A stretch of 37,578 nt of DNA. Origin: Thermoplasmata archaeon (lineage in GTDB: Archaea > Thermoplasmatota > Thermoplasmata > Halarchaeoplasmatales > Halarchaeoplasmataceae). The stretch's first letter is position 1; every line of letters begins with the position of its first letter. The stretch spans positions 1-37,578 of the forward strand of contig PUNG01000138.1 in assembly GCA_003551675.1 (NCBI GenBank). Direction: 5' to 3'. Under the pieces are notes generated by a model. That model was not told the DNA's origin and did no database searches. It saw only the letters and a program-made list of their open reading frames with translations. Position numbers and translations under genes: made by a program. Below are positions 1 to 7,251 of this stretch, piece after piece.

Positions 1-168
1 CTCATAATTATCTGTTCATGAATATCGAAAGGAATGAGGACTTTTCGGACAAATTTTCTTTCTCTTATCTCAACAATGCTCAGGAAAATTGTAATCTCGA
101 TTTTTTCTACACCCTAAAATAGAATATAATGCCTCTGGATGTTCTAGGTCGACCTCACTAACTTTCAT
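1..168 (-). pseudogene. 5' part of an unrecognised gene, frameshifted, running off the left edge
   Basis: Reading from an ATG at 168-166 gives 32 codons beginning MKVSEVDLEHPEALYSILG and then a stop at 72-70. If the A6 run (T run at 101-106 on the plus strand) is read one base shorter, the frame continues without a stop to the window edge as a plausible protein (…KIEITIFLSIVEIRERK…FDIHEQI). A TATA-like A/T stretch lies about 25-35 bases upstream of the ATG. I do not recognise the family. It may be a real frameshift mutation or a homopolymer sequencing error. The second frame has no ATG of its own, which supports one broken gene over two small ones. Confidence 0.35.
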
Positions 169-341
169 GTCATCGTAGATGAGTAGAGCTTTATTTTATC
201 TTTAGGGAGAACAGTATTTATTTTTGAAGAAATATTTTAGGTCTCAGTCTTCAAACCACTATGATTCTATGCGTGTTAAGCACATATATATGTTTTTTGA
301 TAAGAAATAAATGTTTGATTTAACAATAACGAATCGATAAT

Positions 342-476
342 ATGGGATATGCAGACGATCGGTTCCTCCATCTACTGACCCCGAGATGGGAAAAGGAGAT
401 GGTAGCTAAAGGGATGGGGATCAAAAAAGAAGAAGCGAGGAAGTTAGCCGAAAGTGGAGAACTACCGATAGAATAA
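342..476 (+). CDS. Small hypothetical protein, 44 aa
   Basis: A 44-codon frame from ATG 342 to TAA 474-476. It has charged, helix-like composition (WEKEMVAKGMGIKKEEARKL) and ends just upstream of the toxin-antitoxin pair. The codons (AGA, ATA, GAA) match neighbouring genes and an A/T-rich stretch precedes it. No family is recognised. It could be a small DNA- or protein-binding factor, or the tail of a decayed gene. Support is only coding-like composition and an intact frame. Confidence 0.35.
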   Translation: MGYADDRFLHLLTPRWEKEMVAKGMGIKKEEARKLAESGELPIE

Positions 477-536
477 TTTATAAAAATATTAGGAGAACAG
501 GTTTGAAAACTAATAAATATCGTCGATTATGAAAAA

Positions 537-546
537 GTATAAATAG
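537..546 (+). promoter_or_regulatory. TATA box of the vapBC pair
   Basis: GTATAAATAG is centred about 25 bases before the ATG at 567. The transcript probably starts at or next to the start codon (leaderless). Confidence 0.55.
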
Positions 547-551
547 TTGTT

Positions 552-563
552 ATACTTAAGTAT
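552..563. promoter_or_regulatory. 12-bp perfect palindrome between TATA box and start codon (operator candidate)
   Basis: ATACTTAAGTAT is a perfect palindrome lying between the TATA box and the AbrB start. AbrB/MazE-type antitoxins usually repress their own promoter by binding such sites, so this is the likely autoregulatory operator. That function is inferred from position. Confidence 0.5.
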
Positions 564-566
564 TAC

Positions 567-815
567 ATGATGATAGAGTTGGGTATGAATGTCGGTTCTA
601 AAGGCCAAGTGGTGATCCCTGCGGTCTTCAGAAAAAACTTCAATATAAAGCCAGGAGATAAGGTTATATTTGAGTCAGACGGAGATAGATTGGTAATCAA
701 GCGGGCGGAGAAAGGTTCTGTCGAAAAATTGAAGAAGATCGCACAGCGAACCAGTGAAGTAGAAGTCGATTCAGACAAGGATTACGAGAGAAGGATGGAG
801 GAAAGATTGGGATGA
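567..815 (+). CDS. AbrB/MazE-family antitoxin (SpoVT-AbrB fold)
   Basis: Eighty-two residues. The N-terminal half is a swapped-hairpin AbrB DNA-binding domain, recognised by GSKGQVVIPAVFRKNF followed by IKPGDKVIFESDGDRLVIKR. The C-terminal half is acidic and helical, as expected for the part that wraps and inhibits a PIN toxin. The stop codon overlaps the start of the downstream vapC by 4 bases (ATGA), so the pair is translationally coupled. The promoter gives a near-leaderless transcript at ATG 567. An internal ATG at 585 would also leave the whole AbrB domain intact, so the start is not certain. Known role of the family: neutralise the partner toxin and repress the operon. Both are inferred here. 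Confidence 0.88.
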   Translation: MMIELGMNVGSKGQVVIPAVFRKNFNIKPGDKVIFESDGDRLVIKRAEKGSVEKLKKIAQRTSEVEVDSDKDYERRMEERLG

Positions 816-1213
816 AATATCTGGATTCCAACATATTGATCTACGCAGCAATGGACGACGATGAAAAAGGGGATTGGTGCCGTTCCCTTTTGAAGGAGAT
901 AGAAGATGGTGAAAAAAAGGCAGGAACGTCCTATCTTACCTACGACGAAGTCTTCTGGAAAATAGATAATGCATCATCTCAAGAAGACGCCTTGGAAGCT
1001 ACCGAGACAATCTTGACCATGCCGAATCTGAGATTTTTTGAAGTGAACAGCGAAATCATCTGGAAAGCCCATCAATTGATCAAACAGAAAGATTTCGATC
1101 CTAGAGATGCTATACACCTTAGCACTGCAGTTAACCACGGCATCTATACGATAGTGTCGGAAGATACTGATTTTGAGGAAAGTTCTGAAGTCGAAAGAGA
1201 ATGGATGGTATGA
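812..1213 (+). CDS. vapC: VapC-type PIN-domain ribonuclease toxin
   Basis: A 133-residue PIN domain of normal length. The expected acidic active-site residues are visible: Asp in MKYLDSN at the N-terminus, Glu in the YDEVFWK segment, Asp in DPRDAIHLSTA and Asp in SEDTDF. PIN toxins are Mg2+-dependent endoribonucleases that usually cleave tRNA or rRNA. The specific target cannot be read from the sequence. It overlaps the upstream AbrB antitoxin by 4 bases, the usual layout. No frame damage is seen, so this pair should be functional. Confidence 0.88.
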   Translation: MKYLDSNILIYAAMDDDEKGDWCRSLLKEIEDGEKKAGTSYLTYDEVFWKIDNASSQEDALEATETILTMPNLRFFEVNSEIIWKAHQLIKQKDFDPRDAIHLSTAVNHGIYTIVSEDTDFEESSEVEREWMV

Positions 1214-1320
1214 AATGGCTTTTTGACTCGCTTTACTCTCTTTTAGTATATTGACCACCTAGAGAGCGATATAGCTAAAAGAAAAAAATCTTTTTGAGAA
1301 GAGCATTAAAACTGAGAACA

Positions 1321-1328
1321 TTTATATC
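1321..1328 (+). promoter_or_regulatory. TATA box of the ParB-like/GNAT fusion gene
   Basis: TTTATATC lies 24-31 bases before ATG 1352. The spacing implies a leaderless mRNA. No ribosome binding site is seen, which agrees. Confidence 0.5.
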
Positions 1329-1351
1329 AGGAAAACAATCATCATCTGCTC

Positions 1352-2215
1352 ATGGCTTGTAGAACTGAAAAACTTCAACTGAGAAAAATACAACCGAGCG
1401 AGCTGTACCTTAGCAGAGAGAGGTTGGAAAGTTTAGAGGAGTTAGATGATGAATTCGAGCCTTTACCCGTTCGAGAGATAGGAGATCGATTGTTTTTCAC
1501 TGATGGTCATCACAGAGCGTTCAAGCTGATGAAAGAGGGAAGAGAGAAGATCGAGGTCTATAGAGATGATGGTGATCTGGATTGGTTGGCCTATCTGATA
1601 TGTTTGGACTGGTGTGAAAAAGAAGGTATTCAAAACATATCTGATCTGGAAGGAAGGGTGATAACTGAGAAAAAATTCCAAGAAAAGTGGTTAGGGAAGT
1701 GTGAAGAGATGCACGAAAAAGTAGAGGACGATATATTCGAACATTTTGTGGAATTCACGGAGATATCTGAAGGGAGTGTGAAGAGCGAGATCTGTGAAAC
1801 TGTTCTTAGATCATTACCTGAATATTTTGGGATAGAAGAAGCTGTAGAAGCGTTTATAGAAGGAGTCAGAGACAAATATTTTTTATCCGCTAACGTGGGA
1901 GACATACCCGTGGGATTTGTTTCCCTGAAAGATCATAATGAATTCACTTCGGAGATCTATGTGATGGGGTTGGTGGAAGAGCTGCACGGGGAAGATATAG
2001 GTAGAAAATTGATAGAAAATGTAGAAGAATACCTTTCTGACCGAGGAAAGAAATATCTGACGGTCAAAACATTAGGTCCCTCTCGGGAAAACGATGCCCC
2101 CTACGATAGAACAAGAGGGTTTTACAGGGCAGTAGGCTTCACCCCTTTGGAAGAGTTCAAGGAACTGTGGGACGAAGATAATCCGTGCCTTTTCATGGTC
2201 AAACGGATAGACTGA
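1352..2215 (+). CDS. ParB-like nuclease-fold domain fused to GNAT acetyltransferase
   Basis: A 287-residue two-domain protein. Residues about 5-75 look like a ParB/Srx-type N-terminal domain: QLRKIQPSELYLS, then PLPVREIGDRLFFTDGHHRAF, where the DGHHRA element corresponds to the ParB GxxR-like box. A charged helical linker follows (about 90-165). Residues about 185-287 are a GNAT N-acetyltransferase, with IPVGFVSLKDH, the motif A region VEELHGEDIGRKLIENV and the C-terminal TRGFYRAVGFTPLEEF. The GNAT half should transfer an acetyl group from acetyl-CoA to an amine. The substrate is unknown. Related ParB-like/GNAT fusions occur in bacteria. It stands alone with its own promoter. Confidence 0.72.
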   Translation: MACRTEKLQLRKIQPSELYLSRERLESLEELDDEFEPLPVREIGDRLFFTDGHHRAFKLMKEGREKIEVYRDDGDLDWLAYLICLDWCEKEGIQNISDLEGRVITEKKFQEKWLGKCEEMHEKVEDDIFEHFVEFTEISEGSVKSEICETVLRSLPEYFGIEEAVEAFIEGVRDKYFLSANVGDIPVGFVSLKDHNEFTSEIYVMGLVEELHGEDIGRKLIENVEEYLSDRGKKYLTVKTLGPSRENDAPYDRTRGFYRAVGFTPLEEFKELWDEDNPCLFMVKRID

Positions 2216-2249
2216 AGTGGCTTTTTTGCAGGATATCTCTGATTAGCAT

Positions 2250-2756
2250 TCATTTTTTCTTGAAAACATGGGTCCTTTTTATCTCTTCTACATAGACTAG
2301 ATTCCTTTCAGAATATTCAAGAATTTTCTCGACAGATATCTCCGGATCTCTGTATAGAAATAGCCCGTTGGATCTAAGATGATCCAACATATCTCTTAAT
2401 CCATTCCCTGGATCCTCCAACTCGTGAAGTGTATCGAAACACACTATCTTATCCAAATCTTCGTTCTCTAAACCTATCTCTTCTGCGTCCTCACAGAGGG
2501 GGACGATGTTTTCATAACCTTCATTCTTACTTTTCCTTTCCATGTAGTCTATGAACTCCTCAGATATATCCACAGCATATACCTTTCCATCTTCAGCTAG
2601 ATCCGCCAAAGGGAATGTATGGAAACCTATCGCACAACCCATCTCCAAGATCTCATCATCTTTTTCCACTCCTATACGTGAAAATAACTCGTGCGGGTCT
2701 TCCTTCAGTCCGGCGAACCAGTAGATGATCCTCGCCAACAGTACTTTAGCAGACAT
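2250..2756 (-). CDS. Class I SAM-dependent methyltransferase (short)
   Basis: The Rossmann-type methyltransferase core is clear: motif I ILEMGCAIGFHTFPLA, motif II KVYAVDISEEFIDYM, then LDKIVCFDTLHELEDP and LRSNGLFLYRDPEIS. A GTG further upstream (2765) would add three residues, but the ribosome binding site AAGGAG overlaps it. GGAG sits 8 bases before the ATG at 2756, so I use that start (168 aa). The upstream methyltransferase ends 12 bases before this ATG and its stop codon is embedded in the same ribosome binding site, so the two are an operon. The substrate is unknown, since this is the generic small UbiE/arsM-like group. Confidence 0.78.
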   Translation of the reverse strand: MSAKVLLARIIYWFAGLKEDPHELFSRIGVEKDDEILEMGCAIGFHTFPLADLAEDGKVYAVDISEEFIDYMERKSKNEGYENIVPLCEDAEEIGLENEDLDKIVCFDTLHELEDPGNGLRDMLDHLRSNGLFLYRDPEISVEKILEYSERNLVYVEEIKRTHVFKKK

Positions 2757-2768
2757 AAGATACACTCC

Positions 2769-3515
2769 TTAACCTTTCCTTGCCAAGGCTACCGATCGAC
2801 TAGCATCCTGATCGTAGGGATCTCCATCATAACTTCCATAGATATCCACTTTGCTAAAACCAACCTCTTTCAACATGTCTTTCAATTCCTTGGCGGAATA
2901 CAACCAGTGGCTGACCTCGTATTCTTTGACCTCTCCATCAACTATCTTGATGCGCCTGTTCTTCAACCAAGTCCAATCTTTTTCAACGCTCCTCTCCATC
3001 AATCTGAATCCGCCGTCGAACTCATACCAGTCCTTCTCTTGAAAAATCCGGGCGATTATCTCTTTTCCCATGATGTCTAATATGAATATTCCATCAGCTT
3101 TCAGGCTCTCATGAACGTTCCTCAGCACTTTCATGTTCTCTTCTTCGTCTTCGAAGTAACCAAAAGAAGTGAAAAGATTCAGAACCGCATCGTATTCATC
3201 CTTTCTCTTAAAATCTCTCATATCATCTTCCACGAATTCTACATCCACTCCTTCTTCATCCGCTCTTTTCCTAGCCTTCTCTAGATAATGTTCTGTTTTG
3301 TCTACCCCGGTTACTTCGAATCCATCTTTTGCAAATTCCACTGAATGTCTACCGATACCGCAGCAGAGATCTAAGATCTTCATCTCTTGTTCCAATCCAC
3401 CGAGTTCGATCAGATTCTCTACTTCTTCAGACGCTATTTCGATGACTTTTTCATTGAAAGGATGATCCTTCCAGAACTCCTCCTTCTCATGCCACGATTT
3501 TCCTTCATCGTTCAT
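2769..3515 (-). CDS. Class I SAM-dependent methyltransferase
   Basis: A 248-residue protein with motif I MKILDLCCGIGRHSVEFA (about residues 46-62), motif II FEVTGVDKTEHYLEKARKRA, motif III VEFVEDDMRDF and motif IV EYDAVLNLFTSFGYF. A C-terminal beta-rich extension follows (LMERSVEKDWTWLKNRR to SYDGDPYDQDASRSVALARKG). This layout is common in small-molecule methyltransferases of the YcgJ/TehB-like group. The acceptor cannot be assigned. No ribosome binding site precedes the ATG, so the transcript is probably leaderless. It is first in a two-gene minus-strand operon with the shorter methyltransferase. Confidence 0.8.
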   Translation of the reverse strand: MNDEGKSWHEKEEFWKDHPFNEKVIEIASEEVENLIELGGLEQEMKILDLCCGIGRHSVEFAKDGFEVTGVDKTEHYLEKARKRADEEGVDVEFVEDDMRDFKRKDEYDAVLNLFTSFGYFEDEEENMKVLRNVHESLKADGIFILDIMGKEIIARIFQEKDWYEFDGGFRLMERSVEKDWTWLKNRRIKIVDGEVKEYEVSHWLYSAKELKDMLKEVGFSKVDIYGSYDGDPYDQDASRSVALARKG

Positions 3516-3567
3516 ATTTACAATAATTTTGATTGGCCATATATATTTTCCGCCAACATTCTCATCT

Positions 3568-4524
3568 CTACAACATTTTTTCGTAGCTTATCCACGCGAG
3601 CTTTTTTTCGTACCCCAATTTCTGAGCGATATGAAGCATCGCCTCGTTACCTGTTTCGGTCGAAGTCTTCATCTTTTGGATCCCTTCTTCTGATGCTTTC
3701 TCTATCGCTTTCACTTTCATCGCGGTCGCTATCCCTTTGCCTCTATGTTTCTCTCTCACACCAGTGAGTTGAGTGAACAAGGCGTTCTCTCCATCCATCT
3801 CCCATTTACTGCTCAAACCGATGAACTTATCGTCCTTTACAGCTACTAGGTAGGCCTCTGGAAAGAGTTTAGGACTTTCAAGAGATTTGACGAATCGATC
3901 ATAATCTTTTCCTGTATATTCCCCTGAGATAGGGACGTCTTTGTATATCTCATTGTACAGCTCGTGCAGTTTCTTCATATCTTCTTCATCTAATCTCATC
4001 TCGTCTAGAGATCTTAGTTCTATACCATGATCTTCATCCAATCTATCCTCCAAACCACTGAACTCTTCAAGATCAAAATCATCTACATCTAGAACTAACT
4101 CACATTCTCTCTGGGTCTCTTTGAAGCCTCTATCTTCGAGGAATCGAATACTTCTCTCTTTGTCCTCTCTCGTATGAACTCCGAGCTTTTTCGGCTCTTT
4201 CTCTTCCAACTCATCCATCAGGTATCGGTAAAATTCTGACCCGTAGCCTTCTCCTTGAAGATCGGGATCGATGCATCCATAGATGAAGAACTTCCCAGGT
4301 GCGTAGTTCCATTCCAATTGTGTATAATGGCCGCATCCTATCACCTCATCATTTATCTCGGCGATATACCTCTGATGCTCGCACTTTTCTGCCTTGTTCT
4401 TGTCATAGTTCCTGAAAGATTCCTCAGTTCTTTTCATTTCAGGGAAGACGGTATTTGACAATCTCACTATCTCCGGGTAGTCGGATCCTTCGAATTTCCT
4501 GATCTCTAGTTCTTTAGGGGGCAT
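3568..4524 (-). CDS. Tandem double-GNAT acetyltransferase, copy 1
   Basis: The 318 residues hold two GNAT domains in series. Domain 1 (about 5-150) has the acetyl-CoA loop DPDLQGEGYGSEFYRYL. Domain 2 (about 170-318) has REKHRGKGIATAMKVKAIE and the C-terminal GNEAMLHIAQKLGYEKK. The double-GNAT layout resembles mycothiol-synthase-like and related acetyltransferases, but the substrate is unknown. It is paralogous to the gene at 6124-7083: same length, same domain order, about half of residues shared, and an identical first 22 residues down to the DNA level. The gene is divergent from the ATPase gene to its right and shares a 130-bp control region with it. Confidence 0.82.
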   Translation of the reverse strand: MPPKELEIRKFEGSDYPEIVRLSNTVFPEMKRTEESFRNYDKNKAEKCEHQRYIAEINDEVIGCGHYTQLEWNYAPGKFFIYGCIDPDLQGEGYGSEFYRYLMDELEEKEPKKLGVHTREDKERSIRFLEDRGFKETQRECELVLDVDDFDLEEFSGLEDRLDEDHGIELRSLDEMRLDEEDMKKLHELYNEIYKDVPISGEYTGKDYDRFVKSLESPKLFPEAYLVAVKDDKFIGLSSKWEMDGENALFTQLTGVREKHRGKGIATAMKVKAIEKASEEGIQKMKTSTETGNEAMLHIAQKLGYEKKLAWISYEKML

Positions 4525-4538
4525 GTCACCACTTGAAA

Positions 4539-4551
4539 GTAACTAAGTTAC
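4539..4551. promoter_or_regulatory. Inverted repeat upstream of GNAT copy 1 (operator candidate)
   Basis: GTAAC-TAA-GTTAC is a 5-bp perfect inverted repeat 15-27 bases upstream of the GNAT ATG, near the expected transcription start. It is conserved exactly at 7098-7110 in front of the paralogue. Repression by a dimeric regulator is a reasonable inference. Confidence 0.45.
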
Positions 4552-4601
4552 GACTGCATATCAAATTTTCGCGACGCTCTAACGAACTATCCCAAAAATT
4601 A

Positions 4602-4609
4602 CTTATACA
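4602..4609 (+). promoter_or_regulatory. TATA box of the ATPase gene
   Basis: CTTATACA lies about 50 bases before ATG 4655. It predicts transcription start near 4632 and a leader of about 20 nt with a GAGGTG ribosome binding site. It is embedded in the first of two palindromes. Confidence 0.55.
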
Positions 4610-4635
4610 CTATTGTATTATACATAATTGTATAA
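4603..4635. promoter_or_regulatory. Two overlapping palindromes over TATA box and start site
   Basis: TTATACA-N4-TGTATTA (4603-4620, one mismatch) and TTATACA-N4-TGTATAA (4618-4635, perfect) overlap by three bases, giving a 15-bp period. They cover the TATA box and the likely transcription start, the classical layout of an archaeal repressor operator. In the duplicated copy near 7163-7193, where the ATPase gene is absent, both palindromes are degraded. Confidence 0.5.
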
Positions 4636-4654
4636 CATAAAGAGGTGTAAGGAT

Positions 4655-5752
4655 ATGCCCAACAATCCGTTCGAATACAGGCTTTTAGCCAGGGGAGAAG
4701 ATTTCGTGAACAGAGAAAAGGAACTGAAAGAGATCATCCAAACTGTAAAGAGCGGACAGAACATTACGATCTACTCACCTAGAAGGTATGGTAAGTCCAG
4801 TTTGATAAAAGAATCGTTGGAAGGTTTGGAGAAAGAGAGAATCACCGCTTATATCGATTTCAACAGAGTGAATAGTGTTTCTGATCTGGCGGATCATCTC
4901 ATAAGCTCTATCACCATGAACGCATACTCTTCAGCAGAGAAAGGTTTCTCATTCTTAAAAGAGACCGTACTATCATTGAGGCCTACCTTCACTCCTACAG
5001 AAGATGGAGGAGTAACTGTCTCAGTGAAGATGGTGGAAGAAGAAAAAGATCTAGAAAAGGCTCTCCAGTACCCTCAGAAAGTAGCTGAGAAGAAAGAGAT
5101 GGATATCGTAATAGCGATGGACGAATTTCAACGTATCAACACTTTGAACGGTGACGATCTCCAGAGACTCCTAAGGTCGGTGATCCAGGAACAGGACAAA
5201 GTTACCTACCTATTTAGTGGATCTCAGGTCAGCATGTTAAAAGAGATGTTTGAGAGCGGGGATAAACCCTTCTTCAAATCTACGAAAGTTATGAAACTAG
5301 ATAAGATACCTATTGAGGATTTCAAAGAATACGTCGTCGAGAATTTTCAGGAAACAGGTGTCCAAATAGAAAAGGAGATGGTGGGAGAGATATTCGATAT
5401 CACGGAAGGTCATCCCATGCGGACCAAACAGCTCTGTTTTGAGATCTGGAACAGAAAACGATCTGATGATGAAAAGGTCTCGGTTCAAGAGATCCTTCAG
5501 GTGATGATCGAGAACGATATCTATATCGAAGAGATCTGGGAAAGCATCAGAAGTGCGGTCCAAAGAAGAACGCTGAAAGCCCTTGCCGAGGATAAAAATC
5601 TCTACTCGCATGAGACGATAGAAGAACACGAACTAAAGAGTGCTTCTCATGTTCAGAGGAGTTTAAAAAGCTTAGAGCGCAAAGGGATAATTTTCGAAGA
5701 GGAGATCGTGGACCCGTTTTTGAAAGAGTGGATCAAAAGACTTTCCCAGTGA
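4655..5752 (+). CDS. ATPase_2-family (archaeal STAND-like) ATPase with C-terminal winged helix
   Basis: A 365-residue P-loop ATPase of the archaeal ATPase_2 (PF01637) type. It opens with NPFEYRLLARGEDFVNREKE. Walker A is SPRRYGKSS (about residues 41-49) and Walker B is IVIAMDEFQRI (about 155-165). The VTYLFSGSQVSMLKEMF segment fits the sensor region. The last 75 residues (RRTLKALAEDKN … HVQRSLKSLERKGIIFEE) look like a winged helix-turn-helix. I chose ATG 4655 because it follows GAGGTG by 7 bases; an upstream TTG at 4628 would lie before the expected transcription start. Members of this family are abundant in archaea with mostly unknown roles. The double operator in its promoter suggests tight, possibly self-, regulation. 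Confidence 0.82.
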   Translation: MPNNPFEYRLLARGEDFVNREKELKEIIQTVKSGQNITIYSPRRYGKSSLIKESLEGLEKERITAYIDFNRVNSVSDLADHLISSITMNAYSSAEKGFSFLKETVLSLRPTFTPTEDGGVTVSVKMVEEEKDLEKALQYPQKVAEKKEMDIVIAMDEFQRINTLNGDDLQRLLRSVIQEQDKVTYLFSGSQVSMLKEMFESGDKPFFKSTKVMKLDKIPIEDFKEYVVENFQETGVQIEKEMVGEIFDITEGHPMRTKQLCFEIWNRKRSDDEKVSVQEILQVMIENDIYIEEIWESIRSAVQRRTLKALAEDKNLYSHETIEEHELKSASHVQRSLKSLERKGIIFEEEIVDPFLKEWIKRLSQ

Positions 5753-5802
5753 TTTTCACCTTAAAAACGTTGGATCAAACATGTATCCAAGACCGCAGGA
5801 CT

Positions 5803-5812
5803 TTTATTATAC
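5803..5812 (+). promoter_or_regulatory. TATA box of the orphan vapB
   Basis: TTTATTATAC lies 19-28 bases before ATG 5831, predicting a leaderless transcript. Confidence 0.45.
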
Positions 5813-5830
5813 GATGCACAGTTTGTATTG

Positions 5831-6049
5831 ATGAGTACGAAAACGCTCTCGGTAGATGAAGAAGCCTATGAGCTATTGAAGAAAGAGAAAGGTGAAGATG
5901 AAAGTTTCTCAGATGTTATCAAGAAGATAGCTAAAGAAAAATCTCTTATGGAGATAGCTGGCATATGGAAGGATGGTGAACTGAGAAAAAAGGTAGAAGA
6001 TACAAGGGAGAGAACGGAAAGGGAACTCGATTCGATCTTTGGGGAATAA
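5831..6049 (+). CDS. vapB: VapB-type antitoxin (DUF217-like), orphan
   Basis: Seventy-two residues: MSTKTLSVDEEAYELLKKEK, then ESFSDVIKKIAKEKSLMEIAG, the ribbon-helix-helix pattern of archaeal DUF217/VapB antitoxins, followed by an acidic helical tail. The ATG at 5831 fits the TATA spacing better than the TTG one codon upstream. In intact loci a vapC follows within a few bases. Here only a nine-codon stub follows, so the antitoxin has lost its partner. It may still regulate its own promoter or neutralise a toxin encoded elsewhere, but neither is shown. Confidence 0.8.
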   Translation: MSTKTLSVDEEAYELLKKEKGEDESFSDVIKKIAKEKSLMEIAGIWKDGELRKKVEDTRERTERELDSIFGE

Positions 6050-6051
6050 CC

Positions 6052-6081
6052 ATGATGTTAGATACCTGTTTTCTGATATAG
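6052..6081 (+). pseudogene. vapC remnant: first nine codons of a PIN toxin, then stop
   Basis: Two bases after the vapB stop, ATG ATG TTA GAT ACC TGT TTT CTG ATA TAG encodes MMLDTCFLI and stops. The (M)LDT-FLI(D) start is the hallmark first strand of VapC PIN domains, with the first catalytic Asp. Dropping two bases (TA) at the stop would give FLIDI before another stop at 6094-6096. Nothing further resembles a PIN domain before the convergent GNAT gene at 6124, so most of the toxin has been lost. The loss point abuts the duplicated GNAT gene, suggesting that the duplication removed it. Confidence 0.6.
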
Positions 6082-6123
6082 ATATCAAAGTGTATTGATC
6101 CCGATTTGTCTTACACCATATCC

Positions 6124-7083
6124 TCATCTCTTCAGCACTTTCTCATAACTTATCCATGCGGGCTTTTTCTTGAATCCAAACTTCTGGTTGATGTGAAGCA
6201 TAGCTTCGTTGCCGGTCTCGTTATCCGTCCTTATCTTTGGGATCCCTTTCTCTGATGCGATCTCGATGGCTTTCACTTTCATCGCAGTAGCGAGACCTTT
6301 ACCTCTGTACTCCTCTCTGACACCTGTGAGTTGAGTGTACAAGACATCCTGCTCTTCTTTCTTCCAGTGACTGCTCAGACCGACGATTTCATCATCTTTT
6401 ACCGCTATTATATACGCCTCGGGGAAGAAGTCAGGATGTTCAAAGAACTCGATAAAACGATCATGATCTGTTCCTGTATATTCATCGCTCATGGGAACAT
6501 CGTGCATCGCTTCCTCATAAACTTCGTGTAATTTTCTACTTGTATCTTCATCTATCCCCATCTCTGCTAATGTTGTAAGTTCTATTCCCTTCTCCATCAA
6601 TTTTTTTCTCAACTCATAATACTCTTCAGGTTCAAAATCATCGACATCCAACTCCAGAGTCCACATCCTCATACTTTCCTCAAAACCCCTATCCTCTATG
6701 AATCTGATAGCTCTTTCTTTATCTTCTCTAGTATAACATACGAGTTTTTTAGGTTCGTGTTTTTCCAACTCCTTCAACAGATACTGGTAAAACTTCTTCC
6801 CGTGACCTTCACCTTGATAGTTGGGATGAATTTCGATATGGATGGAGAACTTTCCAGGCTGGTAGCTACCCTCCCATTGTGAATAGAAGCCGTGGCCCAT
6901 GAGCTCATCGTCTAATTCCGCAACGAACCTCTGGTGTTTACATTTCTCTGGTCTGGTTTCATCACGGAATCTCAGCGATTCTACACTCGTTTCTACTTCT
7001 AGAAAGACTTTGTTCTCCAATCTCACTATCTCCGGGTAGTCGGATCCTTCGAATTTCCTGATCTCTAGTTCTTTAGGGGGCAT
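6124..7083 (-). CDS. Tandem double-GNAT acetyltransferase, copy 2
   Basis: A 319-residue paralogue of the gene at 3568-4524 with the same architecture: domain 1 motif A HPNYQGEGHGKKFYQYL, domain 2 motif A REEYRGKGLATAMKVKAIE, and the C-terminal GNEAMLHINQKFGFKKK. After the first 22 residues, which are identical in protein and DNA, the two copies diverge strongly. The copies are therefore old while their 5' ends look recently homogenised. The promoter and the GTAAC-TAA-GTTAC element are also shared, so the two genes are probably co-regulated. Substrate unknown. The 3' end faces the orphan vapB and its truncated toxin. Confidence 0.82.
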   Translation of the reverse strand: MPPKELEIRKFEGSDYPEIVRLENKVFLEVETSVESLRFRDETRPEKCKHQRFVAELDDELMGHGFYSQWEGSYQPGKFSIHIEIHPNYQGEGHGKKFYQYLLKELEKHEPKKLVCYTREDKERAIRFIEDRGFEESMRMWTLELDVDDFEPEEYYELRKKLMEKGIELTTLAEMGIDEDTSRKLHEVYEEAMHDVPMSDEYTGTDHDRFIEFFEHPDFFPEAYIIAVKDDEIVGLSSHWKKEEQDVLYTQLTGVREEYRGKGLATAMKVKAIEIASEKGIPKIRTDNETGNEAMLHINQKFGFKKKPAWISYEKVLKR

Positions 7084-7199
7084 GTCACCACTTGAAAGTA
7101 ACTAAGTTACGACTATATATCAAATTTTCTCGACGCTCTAACGAACTATCCCAAAAATTACTATGTACATTATTGTATCATGCATAATTGTACGGCATG
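7018..7199. repeat. Direct repeat copy 2: 5' end and promoter region of the double-GNAT gene
   Basis: Partner of 4459-4639. The first 97 bp are identical, and the rest is similar up to about 7199, where unrelated sequence leading to the surface-protein gene begins. The ATPase gene that follows copy 1 is missing here. Confidence 0.9.
7098..7110. promoter_or_regulatory. Inverted repeat upstream of GNAT copy 2 (operator candidate)
   Basis: GTAAC-TAA-GTTAC, identical in sequence and distance from the start codon to the element at 4539-4551. Confidence 0.45.
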
Positions 7200-7251
7200 A
7201 ATAAAACTAAATAAAACATATGTTATAGAATCTTACAGTGAGGTTGTAATC

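Larger units (their letters stand above)
4459..4639. repeat. Direct repeat copy 1: 5' end and promoter region of the double-GNAT gene
   Basis: This block recurs at 7018-7199. Positions 4459-4555 and 7018-7114 are identical over 97 bp, including the first 66 coding bases. The remaining roughly 85 bp differ by scattered substitutions and one 1-bp indel, mostly in the operator region at the ATPase side. Confidence 0.9.

Noticed and set aside
4628-4657. TTG start for the ATPase gene
   Set aside because: It lies before the transcription start predicted from the TATA box, while ATG 4655 has GAGGTG at 7 bases.
4459-7199. Mobile element as the cause of the GNAT duplication
   Set aside because: No transposase, terminal inverted repeats or target-site duplications were found at the block edges.
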